From positions 1 to 20,254 of the forward strand of contig VBJR01000322.1 of the NCBI GenBank assembly GCA_005880175.1: a stretch of DNA of 20,254 bases, in the 5' to 3' direction. The notes below the pieces were generated by a model that saw only the letters and a program-made list of their open reading frames with translations, ran no database searches and was not told the DNA's origin. Both the position numbers and the translations under genes were made by a program. The DNA is from Chloroflexota bacterium (GTDB lineage Bacteria; Chloroflexota; Dormibacteria; Dormibacterales; Dormibacteraceae). Below are positions 14,653 to 20,254 of this stretch, one piece after another (position 1 is the first letter of the stretch; every line of letters begins with the position of its first letter).

Positions 14653-14753
14653 GGGCCAGGTTCGCGCCACCTGCGTTCCAGCAGCAGGGCAACTCCGCGA
14701 CCCCGCCCAAAGAATTCCGGGTCTCATCCATCCCTCTCGTGCGAGTACTTGGT

Positions 14754-14813
14754 ATGAGGACTTTCACGTTCGACACGACGGAGCGCCGGCCGGCCGGCGC
14801 GGAGGTGGCGTAG
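14754..14813 (+). CDS. Very short ORF or 3' remnant of a truncated gene (19 codons)
   Basis: From ATG 14754 the frame reads MRTFTFDTTERRPAGAEVA and stops at TAG 14811-14813, immediately followed by the GTG of the next gene. Codon use is backbone-like, but there is no Shine-Dalgarno before the ATG. It may be the surviving tail of a gene whose front was lost to the upstream insertion. Function unknown. Confidence 0.35.
   Translation: MRTFTFDTTERRPAGAEVA
14783..14800. repeat. Perfect 18-bp palindrome directly before a ribosome-binding site
   Basis: GCGCCGGCCGGCCGGCGC is self-complementary over its whole length and abuts the GGAGG (14801-14805) of the gene at 14814. As RNA it could form a tight stem next to the ribosome site; as DNA it could be a protein-binding site. 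Confidence 0.6.
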
Positions 14814-15098
14814 GTGGAGTACGCGCAGATCGTCGCGGCCACCGAGCGCCAGTTCCAGGACGAGGAGCGCGACATCGAGGCGAAGCAGGCCGAGATGGAC
14901 GCGGCCCAGGGGCTGCTCGACCGCCGGCGCAAGGCGCTGCGGAAGAAGAAGGCCGGCTTCGAGCGCCTGATGCGCAACTACCGCGACCTCGACGTCGAGG
15001 TCATCAGCGGCAAGCCGTCGCGCGCGGACGCGGCCGGCGACGAGGACGAGCCGGACGAGGACCGCCGGGAGCCGGCGGGCGGCGAGGCGGCTGCGTGA
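14814..15098 (+). CDS. Coiled-coil small protein at the head of the packaging operon (94 aa)
   Basis: GTG 14814 has GGAGG 8 nt upstream. Residues 1-60 form one long charged helix (EYAQIVAATERQFQDEERD, KQAEMDAAQGLLDRRRKAL), a likely dimeric coiled coil. The C-terminal 30 residues are acidic and disordered (DEDEPDEDRREPAGG). The stop overlaps the next start by GTGA. No named family recognised. It could be a phage-type regulator or scaffold given the terminase genes downstream. Confidence 0.6.
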   Translation: MEYAQIVAATERQFQDEERDIEAKQAEMDAAQGLLDRRRKALRKKKAGFERLMRNYRDLDVEVISGKPSRADAAGDEDEPDEDRREPAGGEAAA

Positions 15099-15271
15099 GG
15101 AGTCAGCTGTTCGCCTTCGGCTGCCGCGTGTGCGCGGTCGAGGTGATCGTGGCGGGCGGTCGTCGCAGGCGGTTCTGCGACGACTGCTCGCGCCGGCTGG
15201 CGATTCGGATGCGGCGGATGCGCCAGGAGCGCTTCGTACGGCGATTCGACCAGGTGCGGGAGGCCGCCTGA
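15095..15271 (+). CDS. Zinc-ribbon-like small protein (58 aa)
   Basis: GTG overlaps the previous stop (GTGA). The product has two cysteine pairs, GCRVCAVEV and RFCDDCSRRL, separated by an Arg-rich turn (VAGGRRRR), then a basic helix (LAIRMRRMRQERFVRRFDQV). This is a classic small treble-clef or zinc-ribbon outline with a nucleic-acid-binding basic helix. It ends one base before the small-terminase start. Such mini zinc proteins are common next to terminase or HNH genes; no HNH residues are visible here. Confidence 0.6.
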   Translation: MRSQLFAFGCRVCAVEVIVAGGRRRRFCDDCSRRLAIRMRRMRQERFVRRFDQVREAA

Positions 15272-15272
15272 G

Positions 15273-15791
15273 ATGACGGCTGCCCAGCCGGAGCTGCGCG
15301 GGACGGACTGGCGGAGCGGCACGACGCTCGAGCCGGGGACCTGGCACCGGCTGCTCCAGGCCTTCGACGCCGGAGCCCCGCCGCTGCTCGCCTGCCAGTA
15401 CGCGGGCGTCCGGTTCGAGACCTGGCTGGCGGAATGCCGGCGCACGCCCGAGTTCGAGCTGGTGGCGCAGCGGGTGCGGGCAAGCGGCGCCGTCGCCTGC
15501 CTGCTGTTCATCCAGCAGACCGCGGCCACGGACTGGCGGGTGGCCAGCGAGTTCTTGAAGGTCGCCTTCGCCGAGCACTTCGGCTCCCGGGCCCGCGACG
15601 TCTCAGGCGTGGAGCTGGTCGGCGACGAGGACCCCGAGGCCGAGGTCAGCCCGGACGACGTCGCCGCTGTCCTGCGCATCCTGCGCGCCAACGGGCTGGG
15701 GCGCAGCGAGGTCGATCTCGGTGTCGAGGTGGACGGCGGCTCGAACGGGCGCGCGAACGGCGCCCATCGCGACGGCGAGGCGGCCGAGTGA
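15273..15791 (+). CDS. Small terminase subunit-like protein
   Basis: 172 residues. ATG 15273 has GGGAGG (15258-15263) at 9 nt. Residues ~25-60 form a helix-turn-helix-like unit (LLACQYAGVRFETWLAEC). Then a helical segment follows the pattern seen in small terminases and phage HTH proteins: FELVAQRVRASGAVACL, IQQTAATDWRVASEFLK and a VAFAEHFG-type end matching the common DWRAAxxLLxRxFPxxxG. Small terminases recognise the packaging start site on DNA and hand it to the large subunit. The C-terminal ~60 residues (acidic linker and SNGRANGAHRDGEAAE tail) are variable. Order relative to the large terminase is as in phages, with a tiny ORF between them. Confidence 0.65.
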   Translation: MTAAQPELRGTDWRSGTTLEPGTWHRLLQAFDAGAPPLLACQYAGVRFETWLAECRRTPEFELVAQRVRASGAVACLLFIQQTAATDWRVASEFLKVAFAEHFGSRARDVSGVELVGDEDPEAEVSPDDVAAVLRILRANGLGRSEVDLGVEVDGGSNGRANGAHRDGEAAE

Positions 15792-15901
15792 TGGGCGATC
15801 ACGTGGCAAGGCGAGGCGTGGCCTGGCAGGGCACGGCGTGGCATGGGTGGGTCGGCGGCAACCCCGCCGGCCCACATCACCGCGGCAGGGGGCGGCGATG
15901 A
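15791..15901 (+). CDS. 36-aa ORF encoded by a GGCNN pentanucleotide array, coupled on both sides
   Basis: ATG 15791 overlaps the small-terminase stop (TGATG) and its own TGA (15899-15901) overlaps the large-terminase start (ATGA), exactly the junction style used by the real genes here. Because the DNA repeats every 5 nt, the peptide repeats every 5 residues: ARRGV-AWQGT-AWHGW, then a Gly/Pro/His/Arg tail ending HHRGRGRR. It is basic and tryptophan-containing, with no known domain. It may be a genuine micro-protein, or an intergenic repeat that happens to be open and keeps ribosomes moving between the terminase genes. Conservation of the frame in relatives would decide. Confidence 0.5.
   Translation: MGDHVARRGVAWQGTAWHGWVGGNPAGPHHRGRGRR
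15805..15844 (+). repeat. Eight tandem GGCNN pentamers
   Basis: Consecutive units GGCAA, GGCGA, GGCGT, GGCCT, GGCAG, GGCAC, GGCGT, GGCAT, followed by degenerate GGGTG and GGTCG. The first three bases are constant and the last two vary, so it is a patterned array and not a simple microsatellite. Confidence 0.85.
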
Positions 15902-17289
15902 GCAGCTCCACGGTGCGATCTACCATCGAGCAGGGCCCGGCCGCCATGCCGCTCGCGCTCACCGAGCAGGACGTGCGCCGCGCGTACTCGCTCATGCGGC
16001 GAATCGCGAGGAACCCGTACATCCCGGCCAAGCCAACGCTGAAGCAGCTCGCCTTCCTGCTGGCCGAGGAGCGCGAGGTGTTGATGACCGGCTCGGGCGG
16101 TTGCGGCAAGTCGATCGGCTTGTTGATGTCCGGCCTGCTCGACGTGGACCGGCCGGGCTACCGCGCGCTGCTCGCACAGCGGACCTTGGCCGGTCCCGTG
16201 TCACTGGGCGAGTTGGCGCGGCAGTGGCTGGAGCCCACCGACGCGAGTTGGGACAGCACCGCCCGCGTCTGGCGCTTCCCGAGTGGCGCGTCACTCGGCT
16301 TCGGCCACGAGAGGCTCATGTACCTGAGCGGCGAGTACCACATGGTCGGCTGCGACGACCTGACGCTGTTCAGCGACGTCGAGTACCGCCGCCTGTTTCA
16401 GGTCTGGCGCCGCCGCAGCGGCTCGACGACGCCGATGCGCGTGCGCGTCGCCACCTCGCCGGGCGGGCCGGGCCACGACTGGGTCCGCGAGCGCTTCGCC
16501 ATCGACAACCCCGCCTCCGTGCTGCCGCTCGGCCGGCGGGTGGTGTTCGCGCGGATGTCGGATAACGAGCATCTCGACGTTCAGGAGTATCGGCATTCGC
16601 TGAGCAACCTGGACCCGGTCCGCCGGGCGCAGTTGGAGACCGGGGACTGGTCGATCCGCCAGGGCGGCGCCATCTTCCAGCGCCAGTGGTTCCGGATCGT
16701 GGACAGAGCTCCGGCCGGGCTGCGCAGGGTCCGCTTCTGGGACCTGGCGGCGACCGCCGAGCCCACGCGCACCGACCTCCTCTACGACCCCGACTACACG
16801 GTCGGCGCGCTGCTCGGCCTGGCCCACGACGGCACCGTCTACGTGCTCGACGTCATCCGCCGCCGCCTCGACTCGCCCGACGTCAAGCGGCTGGTCCGGC
16901 AGACCGGCGAGCTCGACAGCCGCGAGGTGGTGATCAGCATGCAGCAGGAGTCGGGCGCGTCGGGCAAGGCCGTCATCTCCCACTACAGGCGAGCCCTGGC
17001 TGGCTGGGTCTTCCAGCCGCGGCAGCCGTACGCGGACAAGGTGACGCGGGCGGCGCCCTACGCCTCCTACGCGGAGGGCGGCGGGGTTCGGCCGGTGCGG
17101 GCGTCCTGGAACGCGCAATTCCTGCAGGAGCACGAGCAGTTCCCGCTGGGGGAGCACGACGATGTTGTGGACGGGCTGTCAGGCGGCTTCAACCTCCTGT
17201 TTCCGGAAGCGAGGGCGAGGACCGCCAACGGCCGGGACCGGGCCCGCGCCCACTTCAACCCGTGGGCCGCCGAGGACTTCGAGCAGTGA
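15898..17289 (+). CDS. Large terminase subunit (packaging ATPase-nuclease)
   Basis: 463 residues. Walker A is MTGSGGCGKS (K71). A Walker B-like strand ends in MVGCDDLTLFSD (D153-D154), where most relatives have DE. Motif III is suggested by VRVATSPGGPGHDWV. The RNase-H-like nuclease follows, with RFWDLAAT (D282), a central DSREVVISMQQE segment and EHDDVVDGLSGG (D421, D422, D425). This matches phage TerL proteins that pump and cut DNA at the capsid portal. Start ATG 15898 has a G-rich Shine-Dalgarno and ATGA coupling. No portal or capsid genes follow in the window; the next genes are conjugation-like. The packaging role is therefore by family, and co-option in an ICE or phage-plasmid is possible. 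Confidence 0.85.
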   Translation: MSSSTVRSTIEQGPAAMPLALTEQDVRRAYSLMRRIARNPYIPAKPTLKQLAFLLAEEREVLMTGSGGCGKSIGLLMSGLLDVDRPGYRALLAQRTLAGPVSLGELARQWLEPTDASWDSTARVWRFPSGASLGFGHERLMYLSGEYHMVGCDDLTLFSDVEYRRLFQVWRRRSGSTTPMRVRVATSPGGPGHDWVRERFAIDNPASVLPLGRRVVFARMSDNEHLDVQEYRHSLSNLDPVRRAQLETGDWSIRQGGAIFQRQWFRIVDRAPAGLRRVRFWDLAATAEPTRTDLLYDPDYTVGALLGLAHDGTVYVLDVIRRRLDSPDVKRLVRQTGELDSREVVISMQQESGASGKAVISHYRRALAGWVFQPRQPYADKVTRAAPYASYAEGGGVRPVRASWNAQFLQEHEQFPLGEHDDVVDGLSGGFNLLFPEARARTANGRDRARAHFNPWAAEDFEQ

Positions 17290-18614
17290 GCGCCCCCAAG
17301 CGATCGGCGGCCGCCAACGAGCTGCGCGACTGGCGGGTGTGGGCGATGGTCGCCGTCGCGGTCGTCGTGCTGGTCCGCGCCGCGCTGCTGCGGGTCGGCT
17401 GGTGGGCGGCGCTGGCCGTGCTGCCGGTGGCGGGGGTGGTGTTCGCCATCGTCGCGATCCGGCTCCTGCGCCGGCCGGCGGCGGCTTCGGGCTTCCCCGC
17501 CGAGGCGACGCGGGCGCTCGCCGCCCACCTGCCCGATGGCGGCCGGCCGCCGCGCGTGCTCGATGCGCGCCAGAACGGCGAGGTGTGGGAGGTCGAATGG
17601 CGCCTCCACGACCGACGCTCGGGCCAGGCGCTGCTGAAGAAGACGCGAGACCTGGAGCACGAGCTGGGCGCGGCCCTGGAGCTGCACCACGACAAGCACC
17701 GCCTCCGGATGCGCGCGGGCACCGCCGAGATCCCGGACGTCGTGACGTTCGAGGAGTTCTACCGGCATCCGGCGCCCGACGGCGAGCTGGTGGTGGGGAT
17801 CGGGATGTCGCGCTGGGGTGCGGTCTGGGCCGATCTGGTCAAGCTGCCCCACCTGCTGATCGGCGGCACCACGCAGTTCGGCAAGAGCGTGATGGTCAGC
17901 CAGATGCTGACGCGGCTCGCGCTCACGTACGGGCCCGAGCACCTGAAGCTGGCGCTCGTCGACTTCAAGCGCGTCGAGCTGAGCGCCTTCGAGGGCCTGC
18001 CCCACGTCACGCCGCCCGACGGGCAGGCGGCCTCGATCGCGGTGGCCAAGGACATCGAGGCCTACCTGGAGCTGCTCAAGGTGCTCTCCGAGTCGCTCGA
18101 CGAGCGCCGGCTCCGCTTCGACCTGGCGCGCGTCAAGAACATCCAGGACTGGAACCGCCGCCCGGAGCTGGGCGGCCGGCTGCCCTACGTGCTGCTGGTC
18201 ATCGACGAGCTCGCCGAGGTCAGCGTCGAGGAGGCCGGCAACCCAGAGGAGAAGCGGCAGCGTCAGGAAGCGCTGGCGCTGCTCGCCCGCATGGCGCGGC
18301 TCGGCCGGGCCTTCGGCTTCCACATCATCGCCGCCACCCAGCGGCCGGCCGTGGAGACGGTGCCCGGCCCGATCAAGTCGCAGCTGCTGGCGCGGATCTG
18401 CTTCAAGGTCGCCACCGGCACCGAGAGCCGCGTGGTGCTGGGCGAGGACAACTCGACCGGCGCCGAGCTGCCGGCGCATCGGGGGCGCGGGATCTGGCAG
18501 TGGTCGCTGCCGGCTGTCTTCCAGGGCCCGCTGCTGACCGACCCCGAGCCCCTGCTGGCCGGCCTGAAGCGGCCGGCGGTGCTGGCCGTGGAGTCGGAGG
18601 AGGAGGTGGCATGA
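17286..18614 (+). CDS. FtsK/SpoIIIE-type DNA translocase, conjugation coupling protein-like
   Basis: 442 residues. Two N-terminal membrane helices (~18-34, VWAMVAVAVVVLVRAALL, and ~37-60) anchor a cytoplasmic RecA-like motor. Walker A is GGTTQFGKS (K200), Walker B LLVIDELAEV (D307-E308) and sensor-type HIIAATQRP follows. Late blocks GPIKSQLLARICFKVAT and SRVVLGEDNSTGAELP are characteristic of FtsK/TcpA/TraB motors. There is no C-terminal gamma winged-helix domain, unlike chromosomal FtsK, and the four-helix N-domain is reduced. That favours a mobile-element coupling protein that drives DNA to a secretion channel. It is coupled by GTGA to the terminase and by ATGA to the next membrane protein. 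Confidence 0.88.
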   Translation: MSAPKRSAAANELRDWRVWAMVAVAVVVLVRAALLRVGWWAALAVLPVAGVVFAIVAIRLLRRPAAASGFPAEATRALAAHLPDGGRPPRVLDARQNGEVWEVEWRLHDRRSGQALLKKTRDLEHELGAALELHHDKHRLRMRAGTAEIPDVVTFEEFYRHPAPDGELVVGIGMSRWGAVWADLVKLPHLLIGGTTQFGKSVMVSQMLTRLALTYGPEHLKLALVDFKRVELSAFEGLPHVTPPDGQAASIAVAKDIEAYLELLKVLSESLDERRLRFDLARVKNIQDWNRRPELGGRLPYVLLVIDELAEVSVEEAGNPEEKRQRQEALALLARMARLGRAFGFHIIAATQRPAVETVPGPIKSQLLARICFKVATGTESRVVLGEDNSTGAELPAHRGRGIWQWSLPAVFQGPLLTDPEPLLAGLKRPAVLAVESEEEVA

Positions 18615-19165
18615 ACGACCTGTACGACGTGCTCGACGACGACCGCCCGATCCCGCTCCGGCGCGCGGCGAGGCCGGCGGTTCCCGAAGTCGCTGCCAGC
18701 GATCACGCCACGCTGGGGAAGGGCGCTGTTTCAGAGTCGCGCGGTGCGACTGTGATCGACCGGGGGCCGGGCGGGGTCGTGGTGGCCAGCGGTATCCACC
18801 CGGACGCCAACCGTGGTGCTCTGAACCACGGTTGCCCGGAGCCTGCCGAGCTGACAACCCGGCCGACGGGCGCCGTGACCGAGTCGCATCGTGTGACTCG
18901 CCTCGATCGCGCGGTAGTCGGTGACGTGGCCGAGGCCGCGCCGCCGGTCGCCGCCTGCTGGCCGGCGGGCCCGGCGTCCGCCGCCCACCCGATGACCGGC
19001 CTGCGCGGCTTCCGGCTGGAGCCGGTGCTGGTCGAGCGGCCGGACGCGGGCAGGCACGACCTGGCGCGCTTCCTCATCTCGTTCGCGCTCGTGATGGCGT
19101 TCGTCTACGCGCTGATCGTGGCGTTCGTCCTACTGCTCGCCCACACGCGGGGGACGCCGCTGTGA
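18611..19165 (+). CDS. C-terminally anchored membrane protein with internal repeats (184 aa)
   Basis: AGGAGG lies 4 nt before ATG 18611. The N-terminal ~150 residues are low-complexity and contain two related segments, GAVSESRGATVIDRG and GAVTESHRVTRLDRA, about 49 codons apart. A single hydrophobic helix near residues 155-178 (FLISFALVMAFVYALIVAFVLLL) suggests a tail-anchored topology with the repeats in the cytoplasm. No family recognised. Operon position between the FtsK-like motor and the pilin-like gene makes it a candidate component of the transfer apparatus. The DNA coding the repeats also contains three hairpin-forming inverted repeats. Confidence 0.65.
   Translation: MNDLYDVLDDDRPIPLRRAARPAVPEVAASDHATLGKGAVSESRGATVIDRGPGGVVVASGIHPDANRGALNHGCPEPAELTTRPTGAVTESHRVTRLDRAVVGDVAEAAPPVAACWPAGPASAAHPMTGLRGFRLEPVLVERPDAGRHDLARFLISFALVMAFVYALIVAFVLLLAHTRGTPL
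18734..18900. repeat. Three hairpin-forming inverted repeats and an 18-nt imperfect direct repeat
   Basis: AGTCGC/GCGACT (18735-18740, 18746-18751), AACCGTGGT/ACCACGGTT (18809-18817, 18825-18833, perfect 9 bp) and CGAGTC/GACTCG (18880-18885, 18895-18900). GAGTCGCNNNGTGNGACT occurs at 18734 and again at 18881. All lie in the low-complexity part of one gene. Confidence 0.6.
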
Positions 19166-19230
19166 ACGCCTTGCTGATGGCAATGGGGCCGGCCTTCGGC
19201 CCCGAGCGGAAGTTGGAGACAGACACGTGA
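19162..19230 (+). CDS. 22-aa ORF coupled on both sides, possible leader peptide
   Basis: GTG overlaps the previous stop (GTGA) and TGA overlaps the next GTG (GTGA). It encodes MNALLMAMGPAFGPERKLE and a short tail. The middle is a GC-rich hairpin. It may be a translated spacer coupling the pilin-like gene to the operon. Confidence 0.4.
   Translation: MNALLMAMGPAFGPERKLETDT
19185..19203 (+). repeat. GC-rich hairpin (7-bp stem) upstream of the pilin-like gene
   Basis: GGGGCCG, loop GCCTT, CGGCCCC. It ends 23 nt before GTG 19227. No T-run follows, so it is more likely an RNA-stability or translation element than a terminator. Confidence 0.5.
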
Positions 19231-19526
19231 ACCTGATCGTGAGCATCTTGCTCGACGTCAGCCTGAACCCGGACCCGACCCAGTTGCCCGGTGGCGGCAC
19301 GCTCGCCGACCTCGGCAACGGTCTGCTGGGGTGGGGCCTGATCATGACCGGCGTCGCCTTCGGATTCGGAGGAGCGCTGTGGGCGGCGGGCACCCTGAGC
19401 AGCAACATGGCCTGGGCCGAGCGCGGGAAGCAGACCCTGGTCGTGGCGGCCATCGCGGCCCTGATGGAGGGCGCCGCGGCCATCATCATCAACTTCTTCT
19501 TTCACCTCGGGGCGGGGCTGCACTGA
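19227..19526 (+). CDS. Small two-helix membrane protein, DUF6112/pilin-like (conjugation locus)
   Basis: 99 residues with two hydrophobic helices (~32-55, LLGWGLIMTGVAFGFGGALWAAG; ~70-92, TLVVAAIAALMEGAAAIIINFFF). They are preceded by NPDPTQLPGGGTLADLGNGL, with a short loop GTLSSNMAWAERGKQT between them and INFFFHLGAGL at the end. This layout (NPDxxxLPG, two helices, a GKxxVLV-type turn and an INFF end) resembles DUF6112 proteins of actinobacterial conjugative elements and, more distantly, VirB2/TrbC pilins. It could be the pore or pilus subunit of the transfer channel. The family call is from remembered pattern. The stop overlaps the next start by TGATG. Confidence 0.65.
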   Translation: MNLIVSILLDVSLNPDPTQLPGGGTLADLGNGLLGWGLIMTGVAFGFGGALWAAGTLSSNMAWAERGKQTLVVAAIAALMEGAAAIIINFFFHLGAGLH

Positions 19527-19864
19527 TGAACGTCCAGATCGTCGTCACCTGGGCGGCAGTCGTCGCCCCGCTCGGCGCCGTCGTGGCTCTCCTGGCATGG
19601 AGCCTGAAGCCGGCGCTGCGGGCCACGTTCGGGTCATCCGACGAGGCCCAGCGCCATTCTCTGTACGAGACGGCGATGAAGCGCGGGCTCATCGCCATCC
19701 CCGGCATCATCGGGGCCGACATCTTCTCTCGCTGGGTCTGGCGGGAGCCGCTGGACAAGGGCAACGCGGGGCTCGACGCACTGCTGGCCGCGGTCGGCTT
19801 CGTCATCCTCGTGCAGTACCTGGGCCTCACCGCGCCCAGGCGTCGAGGCGGAGGGCGACCATGA
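19526..19864 (+). CDS. Small integral membrane protein of the transfer operon (112 aa)
   Basis: ATG 19526 overlaps the previous stop. Hydrophobic segments are at ~6-24 (VVTWAAVVAPLGAVVALLAW), ~52-62 (LIAIPGIIGADIF) and ~83-100 (LDALLAAVGFVILVQYLGL), with a basic, Gly-rich C-terminal tail (RRRGGGRP). This gives two or three membrane passes. Position directly after the pilin-like gene suggests a VirB3-like inner membrane channel part, but no diagnostic motif is visible. The stop overlaps a tiny downstream ORF by ATGA. Confidence 0.6.
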   Translation: MNVQIVVTWAAVVAPLGAVVALLAWSLKPALRATFGSSDEAQRHSLYETAMKRGLIAIPGIIGADIFSRWVWREPLDKGNAGLDALLAAVGFVILVQYLGLTAPRRRGGGRP

Positions 19865-19941
19865 CGCGGGTAGCGCCTCCACCGTCGGGCGCCTGTGCGA
19901 TCCTCCTCGTCCTGGCAGCGGAGGGATGGCAGCGTGGCTGA
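19861..19941 (+). CDS. 26-aa ORF, coupled micro-ORF
   Basis: ATGA overlap with the preceding gene. It encodes MTRVAPPPSGACAILLVLAAE and five more residues, with a short hydrophobic run and one cysteine, loosely like a lipoprotein signal (LLVLAAE) but with the cysteine before the hydrophobic run. It has no other recognisable feature and may be a translated spacer. Confidence 0.35.
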   Translation: MTRVAPPPSGACAILLVLAAEGWQRG

Positions 19942-19964
19942 CCGCACCACTCCGCGAGAGGCAT

Positions 19965-19972
19965 GGAGGAGG
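19965..19972 (+). promoter_or_regulatory. Shine-Dalgarno GGAGGAGG selecting GTG 19979
   Basis: The motif lies 6 nt before GTG 19979. The in-frame GTG 19934, which overlaps the previous stop region, has no such site. Confidence 0.55.
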
Positions 19973-19978
19973 TCGAAC

Positions 19979-20254
19979 GTGAACTCGTACGCCTACGACG
20001 AGAACGGGCGGCGGCGCTGGGTCCTGGTCGCGGGAGCGGGGGCGGCGCTGGCGATGGTGGTGCTGCTGGCGGTCGCGTTCGTCGCTGGCCGCGTGTCGGC
20101 GCCGAGCGCTGGCGGGCAGGGGCAGGCAGCCGCGCCTCGTGCTCAGGGCGGGCCAGGCCCGGCGCGCGTCGTGAACGGCGTGCCGGTGGGCTACGCGCAC
20201 ACGCAGGCGGGGGCGGTGGCGGCGGCTACGAACTACCTGGAGGTGTTCTACGGG
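19979..20254 (+). CDS. N-anchored transfer protein, partial at 3' end (VirB8/TcpC-like candidate)
   Basis: Open through the right edge; 92 residues visible. A short cytoplasmic head (NSYAYDENGRRR) is followed by one membrane helix (~14-34, WVLVAGAGAALAMVVLLAVAF). A Gly/Ala/Pro/Gln-rich linker then leads to VVNGVPVGYAHTQAGAVAAATNYLEVFYG, where the periplasmic/extracellular domain begins. The GVPVGYxHTxxGAVAAAxNYL block is one I associate with conserved proteins of actinobacterial conjugation loci. Bitopic topology and position fit a VirB8/TcpC-like scaffold. The domain itself is off the window, so this stays tentative. Confidence 0.6.
   Translation, partial: MNSYAYDENGRRRWVLVAGAGAALAMVVLLAVAFVAGRVSAPSAGGQGQAAAPRAQGGPGPARVVNGVPVGYAHTQAGAVAAATNYLEVFYG

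Larger units (their letters stand above)
14433..14753. other. Gene-poor junction between the - strand insertion and the + strand backbone
   Basis: 321 bp without a convincing gene. It holds the PadR upstream region with a 7-bp palindrome, an AT-richer stretch (TAAACAGTTCTTAACCTAGG, 14513-14532) and a group of GGCTCGC/GCGAGCC repeats. An open frame across 14571-14813 exists but lacks a start signal and coding character before 14754. Backbone-like sequence resumes after that point, so an insertion boundary probably lies here. Confidence 0.45.

Noticed and set aside
15805..15844. Pentamer array considered as a CRISPR array or origin iterons
   Set aside because: Units are 5 bp with no spacers, and classic iterons are longer (about 17-22 bp). 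No AT-rich region or replication initiator gene lies beside it.
17067..18857. Long - strand frame (596 codons) opposite the FtsK-like gene
   Set aside because: Shadow of the translocase; composition typical of reverse-strand reading in GC-rich DNA.
1..20254. tRNA, rRNA or tmRNA genes and att-site tRNA remnants
   Set aside because: I saw no cloverleaf-like segments, GGTTCRANYCC T-loop with matching acceptor, or rRNA-like blocks, though a covariance search was not possible.

Overview
This window is a GC-rich (strongly G/C at third codon positions) bacterial mobile element, most likely part of an integrative/conjugative element, conjugative plasmid or phage-plasmid. The host looks like a high-GC lineage such as Actinomycetota or Chloroflexota (Thermomicrobia-like). 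That guess rests on codon use, protein style and the T4SS-like genes; the sequence alone does not settle it. Except in the insertion at about 10.6-14.8 kb, almost every gene is on the + strand. Neighbours are joined by GTGA/ATGA/TGATG stop-start overlaps, so there are a few long, translationally coupled operons.

Region 1 (1-5.9 kb) is replication and DNA processing. It holds the C-terminal end of a superfamily-2 helicase and a family-A DNA polymerase with an unusual N-terminal extension, now broken by an out-of-frame deletion. After these come a cysteine-rich small protein, a private beta sliding clamp (DnaN), a RusA-type Holliday junction resolvase and a DnaQ-like exonuclease. Region 2 (5.9-7.7 kb) has an HD-type phosphohydrolase and three unrecognised small proteins, two of which overlap in a way that suggests a frameshift or a nested start. 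Region 3 (7.7-10.6 kb) is a three-gene DNA modification cassette: a Mom-like acyltransferase-fold protein, a DNA methyltransferase and a DpdA/TGT-like base-exchange enzyme that appears to start at a CTG codon.

Region 4 (10.6-14.8 kb) is a later insertion. An IS701-like element with matching imperfect terminal repeats carries a phosphotransferase passenger gene divergent from its transposase. Next to it, in visibly lower-GC DNA on the - strand, lies a PadR-like regulator coupled to an unrecognised helical protein, then a gene-poor stretch rich in inverted repeats.

Region 5 (14.8-20.25 kb) resumes the + strand backbone. A coiled-coil protein, a zinc-ribbon peptide, a small-terminase-like protein and a large terminase come first. 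They run without a break into an FtsK/T4CP-like ATPase and a set of membrane proteins resembling the start of an actinobacterial-type conjugation locus (DUF6112-like pilin candidate and a VirB8-like N-anchored protein cut by the window edge). Between the two terminase genes, overlapping both by stop-start coupling, is a 36-codon ORF built on a GGCNN pentanucleotide array. It is one of the most unusual features here.

Together the genes suggest an element that replicates with its own clamp and polymerase, resolves junctions, chemically disguises its DNA, and moves by a machine in which packaging-type and conjugation-type motors are encoded side by side.
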